A stretch of DNA of 64,000 nt from Ornithinicoccus sp045032955 (GTDB lineage Bacteria; Actinomycetota; Actinomycetes; Actinomycetales; Dermatophilaceae), in assembly GCF_045032955.1 (NCBI RefSeq), contig NZ_JBJFZU010000003.1, positions 310,001 to 374,000 of the forward strand, in the 5' to 3' direction. Below the pieces are notes generated by a model that was not told where the DNA came from, did no database searches, and was given only the letters and a program-made list of their open reading frames with translations. Each line of letters begins with the position of its first letter. The stretch's first letter is position 1. The position numbers were made by a program, and so were the translations under genes. This document shows, in pieces, positions 16,492 to 25,959 of the stretch.

Positions 16492-18000
16492 GTGACTGAC
16501 GACGATCAGCTGAACGAGATCCGACAGTGGGCTGCGGGGCTTTCTCCCGCGGAGCTTCAAGGAATGCTGACGGGCATTCTCGGCGGTGGGCTGGGTAGGG
16601 CCGTGCCGAACCCGCCGACACCTGCTCCCCCTGCGGTGCCGGAGCCGCTGCCTGAACCGGTAGCGCTGACCGTCCGCGTGGATATCGACGGCACCCGACC
16701 GGCAGCGTGGCGACGCCTGGTCCTGCACAGTGACCTCATGCTCGACGAGGTGCACGCGAACCTCCAAGCGGCCTTCGGTTGGCAGGACTATCACCTGCAC
16801 CGTTTCTGGCCCGGGCCGACCAAGCAGATCTGGCGTGGCCCCCACTTCGTCACCGAGATGGACATCCAGGAGGGGGAGGAAGGCGTGCTGGAGTCCGAGG
16901 TGCGGCTGGATCAGGTGCTGCGCTCACCGGGGGACCGGCTGTTCTACACCTACGACTTCGGCGATGGCTGGACCCATACCTTGCGGCTGGAATCCACCGC
17001 CCGGTTGGATCCGGACTCCGCTCCGGCTGTGTGCGTCGGTGGGCGGATGGCGGGGCCACTGGAGGACTGCGGCGGCCCCGACGGGCACAACGAACTCGTC
17101 GAGGCCTACCTCACCGACCCGCGACTGGCAGGTCTGGACGAGGACCAGCGTGCCTGGTTGCCCCCGGACTGGGACCCGAAGGACCTCGACCTCGACGACG
17201 TGGCGGCCCGGTTGTCCTTGGTCGGGCTGTCCGGCGACGAGCTGCTCAGCATGTTGCCCGCAGCAGACCCGAGCAAGGTGGGTCTACCTGAGGCGTTGGA
17301 GTCGCTGCTGGACCTTGCGACACCGGCAGTGGTGTCCGAGCTCGCCGAGCTGTCCACACAGGCGCGCACCGACATCACGGCCCAGTTGACCTCGGAAGAC
17401 CTCGCGGCGATCGCCCGCCCCTACCGCTACCTGGTCGGCCTCGCTGGGGACGAGGGGATCCCGCTCACCGCAGCAGGCTGGATGAAGCCGGCCTACGTCG
17501 AAGGCACCTTCCGCGACCTGGGGATGGACGACGGCTGGATCGGCAAAGGCAACCGGGAGGACCTGACCCCACCGGTTGCGCAGTTGCGGGCGACGTGTCA
17601 GGAGCTCGGCCTGTTGCGCAAGCACAAGGGGAACCTGGTGAGGACACGACTCGCCCGTGGCCTGAGCAGCGACGAGGAGTATGTCGGGGTGATCACCGCG
17701 CGGCTGCTGCACCACCGTGACACTTTCGTGGAGGCCTCCATGGTGCTGTTCGCCTTATTCACCGCCGCTACCGGGCGGCCTGACTGGGAGCACCTGGAGC
17801 GGATCGCCGGCATCATGACCTCCTGCGGACTTCGGACTGGCCCCCATGGGGTCGACAGCCGGCACTGCCAGGAGTGGGTGCGGCCCGTCCGGTTTGCCCT
17901 GCGGCTGGCAGCGGGGGAACGGTCCTTGGGCCGGACTGCAGGCAGACACGACTATCGGGCGGTCGCGCTGGCGCGTGCCGCGCTCTGGCCGGCGGTCTGA
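16492..18000 (+). CDS. Plasmid pRiA4b ORF-3-like (IS1096 TnpR-like) family protein
   Basis: 502 residues from the GTG at 16492. Residues ~60-230 carry the pRiA4b ORF-3 domain: RVDIDGTRPAAWRRLVL, LDEVHANLQAAFGWQDYHLH, YTYDFGDGWTHTLRLE and CGGPDGHNELVEAY. The family was named from plasmid and IS1096 passenger genes, but no inverted repeats or transposase are visible here, so this is not an insertion sequence. The C-terminal ~270 residues are helical and unassigned. Function unknown. Confidence 0.82.
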   Translation: MTDDDQLNEIRQWAAGLSPAELQGMLTGILGGGLGRAVPNPPTPAPPAVPEPLPEPVALTVRVDIDGTRPAAWRRLVLHSDLMLDEVHANLQAAFGWQDYHLHRFWPGPTKQIWRGPHFVTEMDIQEGEEGVLESEVRLDQVLRSPGDRLFYTYDFGDGWTHTLRLESTARLDPDSAPAVCVGGRMAGPLEDCGGPDGHNELVEAYLTDPRLAGLDEDQRAWLPPDWDPKDLDLDDVAARLSLVGLSGDELLSMLPAADPSKVGLPEALESLLDLATPAVVSELAELSTQARTDITAQLTSEDLAAIARPYRYLVGLAGDEGIPLTAAGWMKPAYVEGTFRDLGMDDGWIGKGNREDLTPPVAQLRATCQELGLLRKHKGNLVRTRLARGLSSDEEYVGVITARLLHHRDTFVEASMVLFALFTAATGRPDWEHLERIAGIMTSCGLRTGPHGVDSRHCQEWVRPVRFALRLAAGERSLGRTAGRHDYRAVALARAALWPAV

Positions 18001-18072
18001 CCACTGGGGACCGGTCGCGTAGCGGTTGGCCGGCGTGAATGCACGCTCGAGTACCGCACAGAATCATGTGCC

Positions 18073-18122
18073 GTGCCACAGGCGTCCCACAAACGTGCCA
18101 CTATTGTGGCACTCTTGTGGCA
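18073..18122 (+). promoter_or_regulatory. Palindromic operator of the mazEF-like pair
   Basis: GTGCCAC (18095-18101) and GTGGCAC (18106-18112) form a perfect 7-bp inverted repeat around TATT. One extra half-site GTGCCAC lies at 18073-18079 and another, GTGGCA, at 18117-18122 touches the antitoxin ATG. There is no convincing ribosome-binding site between the palindrome and the start, so the transcript may be leaderless. Placement fits autorepression by the antitoxin. Confidence 0.65.
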
Positions 18123-18361
18123 TGGCGAGGGTAAGAGTGAGCACGACGGTGGATGCGGAACTGCTGGCGCGTGCACGTGAAATCCGTTCGGGCGGCACGG
18201 ACGCCTCCTTGGTGGAGGAGGCGCTACAGGCGCTGCTCCGGAACCATCGCGCTGCCGAGGTCGACGAAGCCTACGCGCGGGCCTACCGCGAGACCCCGGT
18301 GGAGGCGCCGGATGAGTGGGGCGACCTCACGACCTTCCTCGACGCGGCGACGAGACGCTGA
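18122..18361 (+). CDS. Antitoxin of MazEF-type module
   Basis: 79 residues. The N-terminus (RVRVSTTVDAELLARAREI) looks like a ribbon-helix-helix or MazE-type DNA-binding region, followed by a helix (SLVEEALQALLRNHRAAEV). An acidic, Trp-containing C-terminus (PVEAPDEWGDLTTFLDAAT) would wrap the toxin. The toxin gene starts 2 nt downstream. Presumably binds the palindrome at its own start. ATG chosen because it follows the operator; a longer frame has no support. Confidence 0.75.
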   Translation: MARVRVSTTVDAELLARAREIRSGGTDASLVEEALQALLRNHRAAEVDEAYARAYRETPVEAPDEWGDLTTFLDAATRR

Positions 18362-18363
18362 CC

Positions 18364-18690
18364 ATGGAACTGCCGACCAGGGGCGAGCTGTGGTGGGCGG
18401 ACCTCGACGATGCCGGAGCCAGGCCCGTCGTGGTCGTCGGCCGGGACGCCGCAATCGCTGGCCGTCGGCGGGCGCTCGTGGCACCCTGCAGCACGGTCAT
18501 CCGGGGACTCCCGAGTGAGGTGCTGCTGGAGCCGGATGAGGAACCGGTCCATCTCTTCTGCGCAGCGCAGCTCGACGCGCTGACGGATCTCCCGGTCGCG
18601 GTGCTGACCCGTCGGCTCGGACGCCTCAGCGACGCAGCGATGCGGCGGGTATGCGCTGCGCTCGGCGTCGCGGCCGACTGCTCATCCTGA
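18364..18690 (+). CDS. MazF/PemK-type mRNA interferase toxin
   Basis: 108 residues. MazF marks are RGELWWADLDDAGARPVVVVG (residues 6-26, first strand and loop), LVAPCSTVIRGLPSEVLL with the conserved Ser/Thr, and FCAAQLDAL with the Gln of the active-site region. The family cleaves mRNA at short sequence motifs and is held inactive by the preceding antitoxin. Two bases separate the genes. Confidence 0.85.
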   Translation: MELPTRGELWWADLDDAGARPVVVVGRDAAIAGRRRALVAPCSTVIRGLPSEVLLEPDEEPVHLFCAAQLDALTDLPVAVLTRRLGRLSDAAMRRVCAALGVAADCSS

Positions 18691-18826
18691 CATTCGGGTC
18701 GCGACGCATGGCGAGATCGGCAGAGACGAACTCGCCGTGACGCACGTGGAGCCCGTCGGCGTCCGGTGTCTCCGACGGGGCGCAGGCCAGCGGCCCGGCC
18801 CGCGCAGGGCCGGGTCCGGGGCGGGA

Positions 18827-20152
18827 TCATCGCAGTCTCCATCGCACCCCGGTCGCCTCGACCTCGGCGCTGGCGTCGTGCTGGTGCACCCAGGTGTGGT
18901 GCCGGGAGCACAGCAGCGCGTAGTTGCCGAGGTGGGAACGGCCGCCGCGGGCCCAGTGCACCACGTGGTGCGCGTCGCACCAGGTGGCGGGCACGTGGCA
19001 GCCGGGGAAGGTGCACCCGCCGTCGCGGTGCGCCAGCGCGCGCCGCTGACCCGGGGTGACGAGCCTCTTGGCGCGCCCGAGGTCCAGGATCTCACCCGAC
19101 TCTCCCAGCACCGCCGGGATGATGTCGGCCTCGCAGGCCAGCTGGCGCACCTGGTGGGCCGGCACCGTGCCGTCGTGCACTGTGTGTCCAGCACCTCCGA
19201 GGGCACCGCGTAGCTCCTCGAGCCCGATGGTCACCATGACCTGCGCCTTCGGGGTCGTGGGCTGCCCCTCTGTGCCCGCGACACCGCGGCGGAAGACCGT
19301 CATGAAGGCGTCGTACCGGCGCTGGCCCGCCGTGCGCATGTCCAGCTCGGCAACAGTCAGACCGTCGTCCCGGGTGCCCTCTCTCCAGGCACCGCCATCC
19401 GAGGCCCCGCCCTGGACGCCGTCATCCCGCGGTGCCGGCGCGGCCAACGGCGACATGAGCACGGCCCGGATCGCCTCGTAGTCGACCTCGCTGCCCACGG
19501 TCAGGACGAACCGGCGCAGCGAACCGTCCGCCAAGGACGACTCGTGCACGTCGCGCAGCTCGTGCCTGGCCTCGGCCCGGGCTACCTGCTCCTTCTCGGA
19601 CAGGCAGGTCGCCACGAGCTTGGCGGTGATCCTCGTCAGGTCCTTGTCGTCGAACTCCACCCGCGCCGCGGCGACGGTCAGGAGCTCGGTGGCCTGGGCA
19701 TACTCGCTCTCGCCCAGGCCGGACCGGATCCTTGTCAGTGCCCGCAGGACCTGCGCCGCGCGGTGCACCGGCACGGACCCGTCCTGGACGGCGTCCGCCA
19801 ACGGCGCGTGCACCCGCTGCTGGGCGGCGCGCGCCACCATCGCGATCTCGATCGCGGTCCGTGAGGCCAGCCCGGGGCATACCAGTCGGACCCAGTCGAC
19901 GTCGGAGAAACCGGCCTCCTGGTGCAACCCCCGGCCCAGGCCCTCCCGCGCCACCGCGACGAGCAACGCGTGCGTTCGGGCAGCCACCTGGTCGAGCGCC
20001 CCCAGCACGTCACCCAGCTGGTGCTCCTGCAGCAGAGCTGGCGAGGCGAGTGCCGTCACGGACCGCCCCAGGGCGTCTGCGAGCTCGGTCACGACGGCCA
20101 CTGCGCCGTCGGCATGACCGCCCGTCGCCTCGTTCCCCCAACGTCCCTTCAT
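18827..20152 (-). CDS. DUF222 / HNH endonuclease domain protein (13E12-type)
   Basis: 441 residues. DUF222 spans roughly residues 25-330 (ARTHALLVAVAREG, GFSDVDWVRLVCPGLASRTA). The C-terminal HNH reads CTFPGCHVPATWCDAHHVVHW then LGNYALLCSRHHTWVH, with the HH pair, Asn and final His plus two zinc cysteine pairs. Such proteins are abundant, often multi-copy, in actinobacteria and can be linked to 13E12 repeats; their target is unknown. Convergent with mazF. Confidence 0.88.
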   Translation of the reverse strand: MKGRWGNEATGGHADGAVAVVTELADALGRSVTALASPALLQEHQLGDVLGALDQVAARTHALLVAVAREGLGRGLHQEAGFSDVDWVRLVCPGLASRTAIEIAMVARAAQQRVHAPLADAVQDGSVPVHRAAQVLRALTRIRSGLGESEYAQATELLTVAAARVEFDDKDLTRITAKLVATCLSEKEQVARAEARHELRDVHESSLADGSLRRFVLTVGSEVDYEAIRAVLMSPLAAPAPRDDGVQGGASDGGAWREGTRDDGLTVAELDMRTAGQRRYDAFMTVFRRGVAGTEGQPTTPKAQVMVTIGLEELRGALGGAGHTVHDGTVPAHQVRQLACEADIIPAVLGESGEILDLGRAKRLVTPGQRRALAHRDGGCTFPGCHVPATWCDAHHVVHWARGGRSHLGNYALLCSRHHTWVHQHDASAEVEATGVRWRLR

Positions 20153-20230
20153 GCGAACAAGTGTACGATCCGCCTCTGACAGACCCCCCGCCCCCGACTG
20201 CCATCGCGCAGGACGTCGCTGGAGCGCCCG

Positions 20231-21157
20231 TCAGGCCGGAGGGAAGGCGACAGCCAGTCTCTGATGGATGGCGGTGATCCGTTCCTCGGTCAGGGGACCA
20301 GGCCGCGCGATCGTGGCCGCCAGCTTCTTCGGCCAGGTCACCGTGACGTCGCGGAGCACGAAATCACCGCCGAAGAGAGGCCAGTCGGCCTCGACGAAGC
20401 AGAGCACGCTGCGCACCCCGACGGTCTCGTCAGCCAGTGCTCCCCGCACGAGGTCCGCCTGCTTCAGGCCGGCGTCCACGAGCCGGGTGCAGTCGCGGCG
20501 GCCGACGAGCAGCTTCTCGGTGCGGGGCGTGAAGAGGCCACCCTCGACGACGCGGTGCGGCCGACCCTGGTAGCGCTTCGCGTCCACGACGAAGACCCCG
20601 CTGGCGCACACCACCAGATGGTCGAGGTTGGCGCGGCTCCTCGGTATGCCTCGGTCGTGCAGCACCCGCACCAGGGGACCGGCCGCGGCGTCGAGCCGGC
20701 GACCCAGGCGCTCCTCACCGACCGCGCCGGTCGCCCAGGCCTTGGTGGTCTGCGGGTCGTCGGAGAGAGCGAGGATGAGCCCACCGAGCCTGGGGTGCTT
20801 GCTCCGGATCCGTTCCTCCCGCTTGGCGACGCGGCGCTCGTGCTCACGACGGGCGGAGGAGCCGGCGACGCCCGGCGACTTCTCGTCTGCGATCGGCTCC
20901 TCTGCCGGTGGCGGCGCCGGTGCAGGCGTATGCCCGGTCTCCGCGTGCACCGTCTCGCCGGCTGCTGTGTCGTCGCCCGGCGGCGCTAGGTCTGCGGTGG
21001 CAGGGACCGGGCAGCCCAGGCAGCAGACCGTCTTCGTGCCCGGGTCGTAGGACGCACGCGAGCCACGTGGAAGCTCGGTGGCGCACTCGCGGCACCGACC
21101 GGCATACCGCAGCCGCATCTCGCGAGGGCCGGCACTGGGGGACTCTGTCTGTGTCAC
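20231..21157 (-). CDS. NERD-domain nuclease-like protein with N-terminal zinc ribbon
   Basis: 308 residues from a GTG start. The N-terminal ~45 residues form a four-cysteine ribbon (CRECATELPRG, then CCLGC). A Pro-rich linker and a basic coiled segment follow. The NERD domain covers ~145-290: AVGEERLGRRLDAAAG, DRGIPRSRANLDHLVV and GVFVVDAKRYQG, the D-x-K being the PD-(D/E)XK-like core. It starts 12 nt after the stop of the helicase and is therefore its operon partner. NERD domains are predicted nucleases often joined to helicases; role here probably DNA repair or defence. Confidence 0.85.
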   Translation of the reverse strand: MTQTESPSAGPREMRLRYAGRCRECATELPRGSRASYDPGTKTVCCLGCPVPATADLAPPGDDTAAGETVHAETGHTPAPAPPPAEEPIADEKSPGVAGSSARREHERRVAKREERIRSKHPRLGGLILALSDDPQTTKAWATGAVGEERLGRRLDAAAGPLVRVLHDRGIPRSRANLDHLVVCASGVFVVDAKRYQGRPHRVVEGGLFTPRTEKLLVGRRDCTRLVDAGLKQADLVRGALADETVGVRSVLCFVEADWPLFGGDFVLRDVTVTWPKKLAATIARPGPLTEERITAIHQRLAVAFPPA

Positions 21158-21169
21158 GATGCTCCGCCT

Positions 21170-23866
21170 TCAGAAAGGTGGCCGACGGGCGGTGGACATG
21201 GTCTTGCTCGGTCGCTCCCCCGGGAGGGGCACGGTGTTGCACGTGTACGTGCACGCCGGGAAGGTGCTGCAGCCCCAGAAGTGGCCGGTCCGACCGGACC
21301 GTGGACGGAGCACGCCGACCCGGCATCCGGGGCAGGGGGTGGCCACCGGACGTGGGCCGACGTCTCGCACGAGGCCGTCCTGGACCAGCTCGGTCACGAA
21401 GGGGGAGGGGTTGTGCTCGGGGCTGATGAGCAGCACGCCGCGGCGTGCCCTGGTGAGTGCCACGTAGAAGAGCCGGCGCTCCTCGGCGTGCGGGTAGGCA
21501 TCGCCACCGGTCATGGCGAGCGCCAGGACCGAGTCGTCCGCGATCCGGCTGGGGAAGGCGTAGGACCCCGCCGACAGGTTTGGGATGACGACGTAGTCGG
21601 CCTCGAGCCCCTTGGCGGAGTGGATGGTGCGGAACGCCAAGTGGATGCCCGGCGGGGCCACCCGCGGCATGAGGCCGCGGTCCTGGTGGTAGCGCCCGAG
21701 GACGTCGACGCTCACCGAGTCGGCGGCGATGGCGCCCTCGCGTATGGCGTCGCGCAGCTGGGTGAGGAAGTCGCCGATCGCCCGGGGGACCTCGGCGGCG
21801 CTCGGCACCGTGCGCAGCTGCACCCCCTCGTGGCCGGCCGGGTCGACCGGCCGGTCGTGCACCGACACGACGGTCTTGCGCACCTGATCGGGGTTCTTCC
21901 TGACGAAGTGCGCCGCGGTGTCGGTGATGGACTGGTGGCACCGGAAGGTCTTGGTCAGGTGGACCGTGGGGCCGGGACCGAACTGGTCGTGGAAACCCGT
22001 CACCACGCTCAGGTCGGCGCCGGCGAAGCGGTTGATGGACTGCCAGTCGTCCCCGACGGCCAGCAGGTGGCGGCCGGGCTGCGCGACGAGCGCCCGGGTG
22101 AGTCGGGCGCGGGCCTGGCTGGCGTCCTGGAGCTCGTCGACCATGACCAGCCGGTAGGGGCTGACATACCTGCCCGACTCGAGGTGGTCGGCGGCCTGCA
22201 CGAGCATGTCCTCGAAGTCCACGAAGCCGCCGGCCGCCAACCGGGCCTGCCAGGTGTCATGGATCGGCCAGTAGAGGTCCAGGAAGATGCTGGCTCGCCT
22301 CCGGTTCCGCACGCGGCCGGCACCCAGGCGTCGCTCCACCTCCTGCCTGTCCAACGAGTTCGCCTTGACGTGCAGCATGAAGGTCCGCACGAGGCGGAGC
22401 ATGTCCGCGTCCGTGACGACCTTGACGCCTCGCACCGGCGGTCGGTCGGGGTCCCAGTCCAGGCGTATGCCGTGCCCGACCAGTTCCTTCTCGAGACGCG
22501 ACAGGCCGTCGCCCTCCATCACCTCGGCCCACGTGGTCTCCACCAGCGTCGTGCCGTGCTCCCGATGCAGCTGTCGCTTCCACGCGACACCCTCGAGGTA
22601 GTCGGTCCATCCGGGGTGGGGGTTCCCGTTCGCGTCGAGACCCCAGTGCTCGTGCCAGACGTCGATGTCGGGGTAGTAGAAGTCGGGGTGGTACTGCCGG
22701 TGCTCTGCGTCGGCGGTGTCGTGCGGGTAGGGGCGTTCGTACTCGTAGGTGACGCCGTGAAGGTAGAGGAAGTTCGCGACCCAGCGCTCTCCCTCGCTCT
22801 TGACGCTGGTTCCGTCCATCGCGCGGTAGCCCGCCGCGCGCCGAACCGGGTCCCAGGCGTCGGGAGCAGATGGCTCGGCGAAGTCCTCCTCCGGCCGGGT
22901 GAAGAGCAGCAGCCGGAACCAGTCCCAGGCGTGTCTGAACCGGGGATCAGCGGCCTTCAGCTCGGCCACAATCTGCGACAGTATGCCGAGCTCGTCGTTG
23001 TTCGTCAGCCACGGCGCCACCGTCGGCTTGCGTCCGGTGGCCTGGCCGATGATCTTGAGCCCGAAGGCGTGGAAGGTGGTGGCTTCGACCCCCTGGGCGG
23101 GAAGGCCGGCTGCCGTGAACCGGCGCTGGATGCGCGTCTGCAGCTCGGTGGCGGCGTCCTTGTTGAAGGCGAGGAGCACGATCTCCTCGGGCTTCGCCAG
23201 CTCGCGGGAGACGGCATACGCGGCCCGGGCCACCATGACCGAGGTCTTGCCCGATCCGGCAGCAGCGATGACGTTGACACGGTTGTCGTAGGTGACGACC
23301 GCGCGCGCCTGCTCGTCGGTCAGCGGGCTGCTCTCCACCGTGTCGAAGAACGACCTACGCGACTGGATGACCGCCACGGCGACCTCGTCGTTGACCGTCC
23401 GCACCCACCGACGCGTGCCCTCCTCGGTCAGCCAGAGGGGCTCGGCTCCCGACGCATGGCCGACGACGGCTGGCTCTCCGTCGGCGATGCTTGGACGGGT
23501 GGAGAGCAGTGCGGTGACCTCGTCCTCGGTGATCCACCGGAGGTCTCGACGCGACGTCTCGATCGCGGTCGAGAGCCTCTCGGTCCAGGCAGCGAGGGAT
23601 CCGGACAGTGCCTCCTGCACGGCCTCCTCGAGGCGTCGGCCCTCGTCGCCGGACAGGCCGTGCAGGACGCCGGCTCGCTCCGGCACCCCGGCGATGTTCA
23701 CGGTGGTCCGCCACCATCGGCGGGTCACCGAGATGCGGTCGGCCCCGGAGGCGGGGATGTGGATCTCGTCGGGTCCGTGCCGAAGGGTGAACCCTTCGTC
23801 GCGACGGGCGAGGACCCAGTCCTCGCCGTGCGGCGTGGTGCCGCGCCACATGACGGGTACCGCCAC
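21170..23866 (-). CDS. UvrD/Rep superfamily 1 helicase, helicase IV-like, with inserted nuclease-like module
   Basis: 898 residues. After an N-terminal ~190-residue region comes the SF1 core: Q motif/LTDEQARAVV, Walker A AAAGSGKT, TTFHAFGLKII, MVDELQDAS (Walker B), GDDWQSINRFAGA, TIHSAKGLEADYVVI and YVALTRARRGVLL. Between motifs Ia and II there is an insertion with the pattern SEGERWVANFLYLHGVTYEY...HPDFYYPD...WHEHWG, resembling a PD-(D/E)XK domain. A four-cysteine topoisomerase-type zinc ribbon ends the protein (CPGCRVGVL, CSTFPACTYTC). This matches helicase IV-like proteins. Coupled to the NERD gene; a repair or defence role is inferred. Confidence 0.88.
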   Translation of the reverse strand: MAVPVMWRGTTPHGEDWVLARRDEGFTLRHGPDEIHIPASGADRISVTRRWWRTTVNIAGVPERAGVLHGLSGDEGRRLEEAVQEALSGSLAAWTERLSTAIETSRRDLRWITEDEVTALLSTRPSIADGEPAVVGHASGAEPLWLTEEGTRRWVRTVNDEVAVAVIQSRRSFFDTVESSPLTDEQARAVVTYDNRVNVIAAAGSGKTSVMVARAAYAVSRELAKPEEIVLLAFNKDAATELQTRIQRRFTAAGLPAQGVEATTFHAFGLKIIGQATGRKPTVAPWLTNNDELGILSQIVAELKAADPRFRHAWDWFRLLLFTRPEEDFAEPSAPDAWDPVRRAAGYRAMDGTSVKSEGERWVANFLYLHGVTYEYERPYPHDTADAEHRQYHPDFYYPDIDVWHEHWGLDANGNPHPGWTDYLEGVAWKRQLHREHGTTLVETTWAEVMEGDGLSRLEKELVGHGIRLDWDPDRPPVRGVKVVTDADMLRLVRTFMLHVKANSLDRQEVERRLGAGRVRNRRRASIFLDLYWPIHDTWQARLAAGGFVDFEDMLVQAADHLESGRYVSPYRLVMVDELQDASQARARLTRALVAQPGRHLLAVGDDWQSINRFAGADLSVVTGFHDQFGPGPTVHLTKTFRCHQSITDTAAHFVRKNPDQVRKTVVSVHDRPVDPAGHEGVQLRTVPSAAEVPRAIGDFLTQLRDAIREGAIAADSVSVDVLGRYHQDRGLMPRVAPPGIHLAFRTIHSAKGLEADYVVIPNLSAGSYAFPSRIADDSVLALAMTGGDAYPHAEERRLFYVALTRARRGVLLISPEHNPSPFVTELVQDGLVRDVGPRPVATPCPGCRVGVLRPRSGRTGHFWGCSTFPACTYTCNTVPLPGERPSKTMSTARRPPF

Positions 23867-24084
23867 GGGTCACCCCCTCGTTGTCCAGGGTGGGTGCCCA
23901 CGGCCCCTTATCCCCTATGTGCCGCCGACCCGCACGGGCACATTCTTGCGGCCCTTGTCGGCCCAGCCCGGGACATTAGCAGAATTCTTTTCCTTGGGCC
24001 TCACCATGGTGCCGCCACCCAAAGAAAGCGTTTGTTGGCGGGGCAATACCGCGCCAAGCAACTCCCTCTGCGGGCTGTTCGCCG

Positions 24085-25959
24085 CTATCTCCGGACGAGC
24101 CCCCGCAGGAATTCGCGGGTCTGCCGGTCGGGGGAGTAGACCCAGGCGCTCTGCATGCCGCGCGTCAGTAGCACCTTGTACACGTTGCGCACGAGCCGGT
24201 CGAAGTCGTGGTCCGACACCTTCGTGCGGTTGCGCAGGGCCGGGTCCCGGTTGCCTTCACGCACCGAGCGCCAGTGACCGTCTCGCCAGACGAGGTCGGG
24301 CCCGATGATGATCCCGGCGTGGTCGTACTCGAAGCCCTGCGCGGTGTAGATGCACCCCACCTGCCCGAAGCCGGCCGGGTCCGTCGCCCACAGCGCGGCA
24401 GCGGGCGCGCCGCCGACCGAGCGATCACCCTTGAGGTTCCACGGCCGCGACCAGTCACCGATCCGCACGTCCGGCACGAGCGTCCCGTCCGGCTCAGGGT
24501 CCGACCACGGCCAGCAGTAGCCCGCCGCCATCCGCGCGGTGTAGCCATCGTCCTGACGCACGGCCAACACGTGCTCGAGCTCGTCGGGGGAGTCCACGAC
24601 GTGCAGATCGAAGCTCCCGTCACCCTCCCAGGCGAAGGGCCCGCCGGGGGCCAGCCCGAGCAGCCGCTCGACCCACTCGACGTACAACGCCGACCCGCCG
24701 CAGCGGAACTGGCCGTCGAGGTCGATCTCGTGGACGTCCATGCCGAGCGACTCGGCATACCCGGTGATCGCTTCCACTGTGCCCATCTCGCCAGGCCGCA
24801 CCACCTGGTTCTGGTCGAGCAGGAAGACCGGCACCCGCGCAGCGCTGAGCAGCTCGTCGAGCTGCGGCCGCCCGGTCCGGTGCTCCTTGCGGGTGAAACG
24901 GGACTCGGACGTCTCCCGGATGCGGTGCGCCTCGTCGAGGATCAGGCACTCCAGCTCGTTCGGCTCCGCCGCCATGAAGGCGTTGAAGTAGCCGAACAGT
25001 TTGCGCACTCGCGGTGCCCGCGCGCCGGCCACCTTGCGCAGCGTCTTGGTGAACGACTGCGACCCCGTCGCGTGCATGACCCCGCGCCCCTGCCGGGACA
25101 GCTCGCCCATCAGGGACAGTGCGATCACGCTCTTGCCGCTACCGGGCCCCCCGATGACGACGACAGCTGTTTTCGTGGTCCCGCGCCGCGCCTTCTCCAT
25201 GGCGTGCAGCACCAGTTCGTAGGCGTCGCGCTGCTCGTCGAGCAGGACGAACTGCTCTCGCCGCTGCACCTCGTCGGCCGCCAGGGCAAGAAGCTGCTTG
25301 GAGGGCGCGACGCGGCTGTTCAGCAGTCGGTCGGCATACTCGGCGCCCGCCACCCCGGGCGCGAACCGGCTCCTCAGGTAGTCGAGGAACTGGCTGCGGT
25401 CCTGTCCGCTGAACATCCGTGCCGGACGCCCGGCGTCGGGGGTGGCCATGTCACGCAGGTCTGCGATGCCCAGGTTGGTCGCGTTGTGCAGGTATGCCGT
25501 GCCGGCGAGCTCGTGCTCGTCCTCGCACAGCGCGACGACGAAGTCGGTGAGGTAGTCGCAGTAGCCCCGCACCTGCTCCAGCGGGTGCAGCACCGGGTGG
25601 TTGCCGTAGCTGTCGATCCGCACGAGGACGTCGCTGTCCTCGAACCGCTCCGCCTCGCTCCACTGCTTGAGCTCGACCACGAGGTATGACGCGCGCCCGG
25701 TCTGCGGGTGCTGCCCGGCGAGGACGACGTCGGCGCGCTTGCTGGTGAGCGGTAGCTGATACTCCACGAGCATCTCGACGTCGCCGAGACCGGCGTCGAG
25801 GAGGTCGGCGCGCAGCCGGGGGAGGCTGCGCTCCCACGAGCGGCGCTCGGAGGGTGAGGCCGACCGGCCGGTGGTGATGGCCATCTGTTCCGCGATGTGC
25901 TGGGCGAGGTGGGCCTCGGAGACGGACAGTCCCTGCGCGGACGATCGAAGCAGGAACAC
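24085..25959 (-). CDS. DUF2075 ATPase/helicase with N-terminal nuclease-like domain
   Basis: 624 residues from a GTG start with GGGGAG upstream. Residues ~60-130 look like a PD-(D/E)XK fold: VEYQLPLTSKRADVVLAG then YLVVELKQW (D...ExK). The AAA-type motor has Walker A GGPGSGKS, Walker B CLILDEAHRI, sensor FLLDQNQVV and the DUF2075 signatures YTAQGFEYDHAGIIIG and YKVLLTRGMQS, related to Schlafen group 3 ATPases. Such nuclease-ATPase proteins are common in defence islands. It lies 218 bp upstream of the helicase IV/NERD pair on the same strand, so a joint function is possible but not shown. Confidence 0.82.
   Translation of the reverse strand: MFLLRSSAQGLSVSEAHLAQHIAEQMAITTGRSASPSERRSWERSLPRLRADLLDAGLGDVEMLVEYQLPLTSKRADVVLAGQHPQTGRASYLVVELKQWSEAERFEDSDVLVRIDSYGNHPVLHPLEQVRGYCDYLTDFVVALCEDEHELAGTAYLHNATNLGIADLRDMATPDAGRPARMFSGQDRSQFLDYLRSRFAPGVAGAEYADRLLNSRVAPSKQLLALAADEVQRREQFVLLDEQRDAYELVLHAMEKARRGTTKTAVVVIGGPGSGKSVIALSLMGELSRQGRGVMHATGSQSFTKTLRKVAGARAPRVRKLFGYFNAFMAAEPNELECLILDEAHRIRETSESRFTRKEHRTGRPQLDELLSAARVPVFLLDQNQVVRPGEMGTVEAITGYAESLGMDVHEIDLDGQFRCGGSALYVEWVERLLGLAPGGPFAWEGDGSFDLHVVDSPDELEHVLAVRQDDGYTARMAAGYCWPWSDPEPDGTLVPDVRIGDWSRPWNLKGDRSVGGAPAAALWATDPAGFGQVGCIYTAQGFEYDHAGIIIGPDLVWRDGHWRSVREGNRDPALRNRTKVSDHDFDRLVRNVYKVLLTRGMQSAWVYSPDRQTREFLRGLVRR

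Noticed and set aside
16492..18000. Insertion sequence of IS1096 type
   Set aside because: Only the passenger-like domain protein exists; no transposase gene, terminal inverted repeats or target duplication were found.
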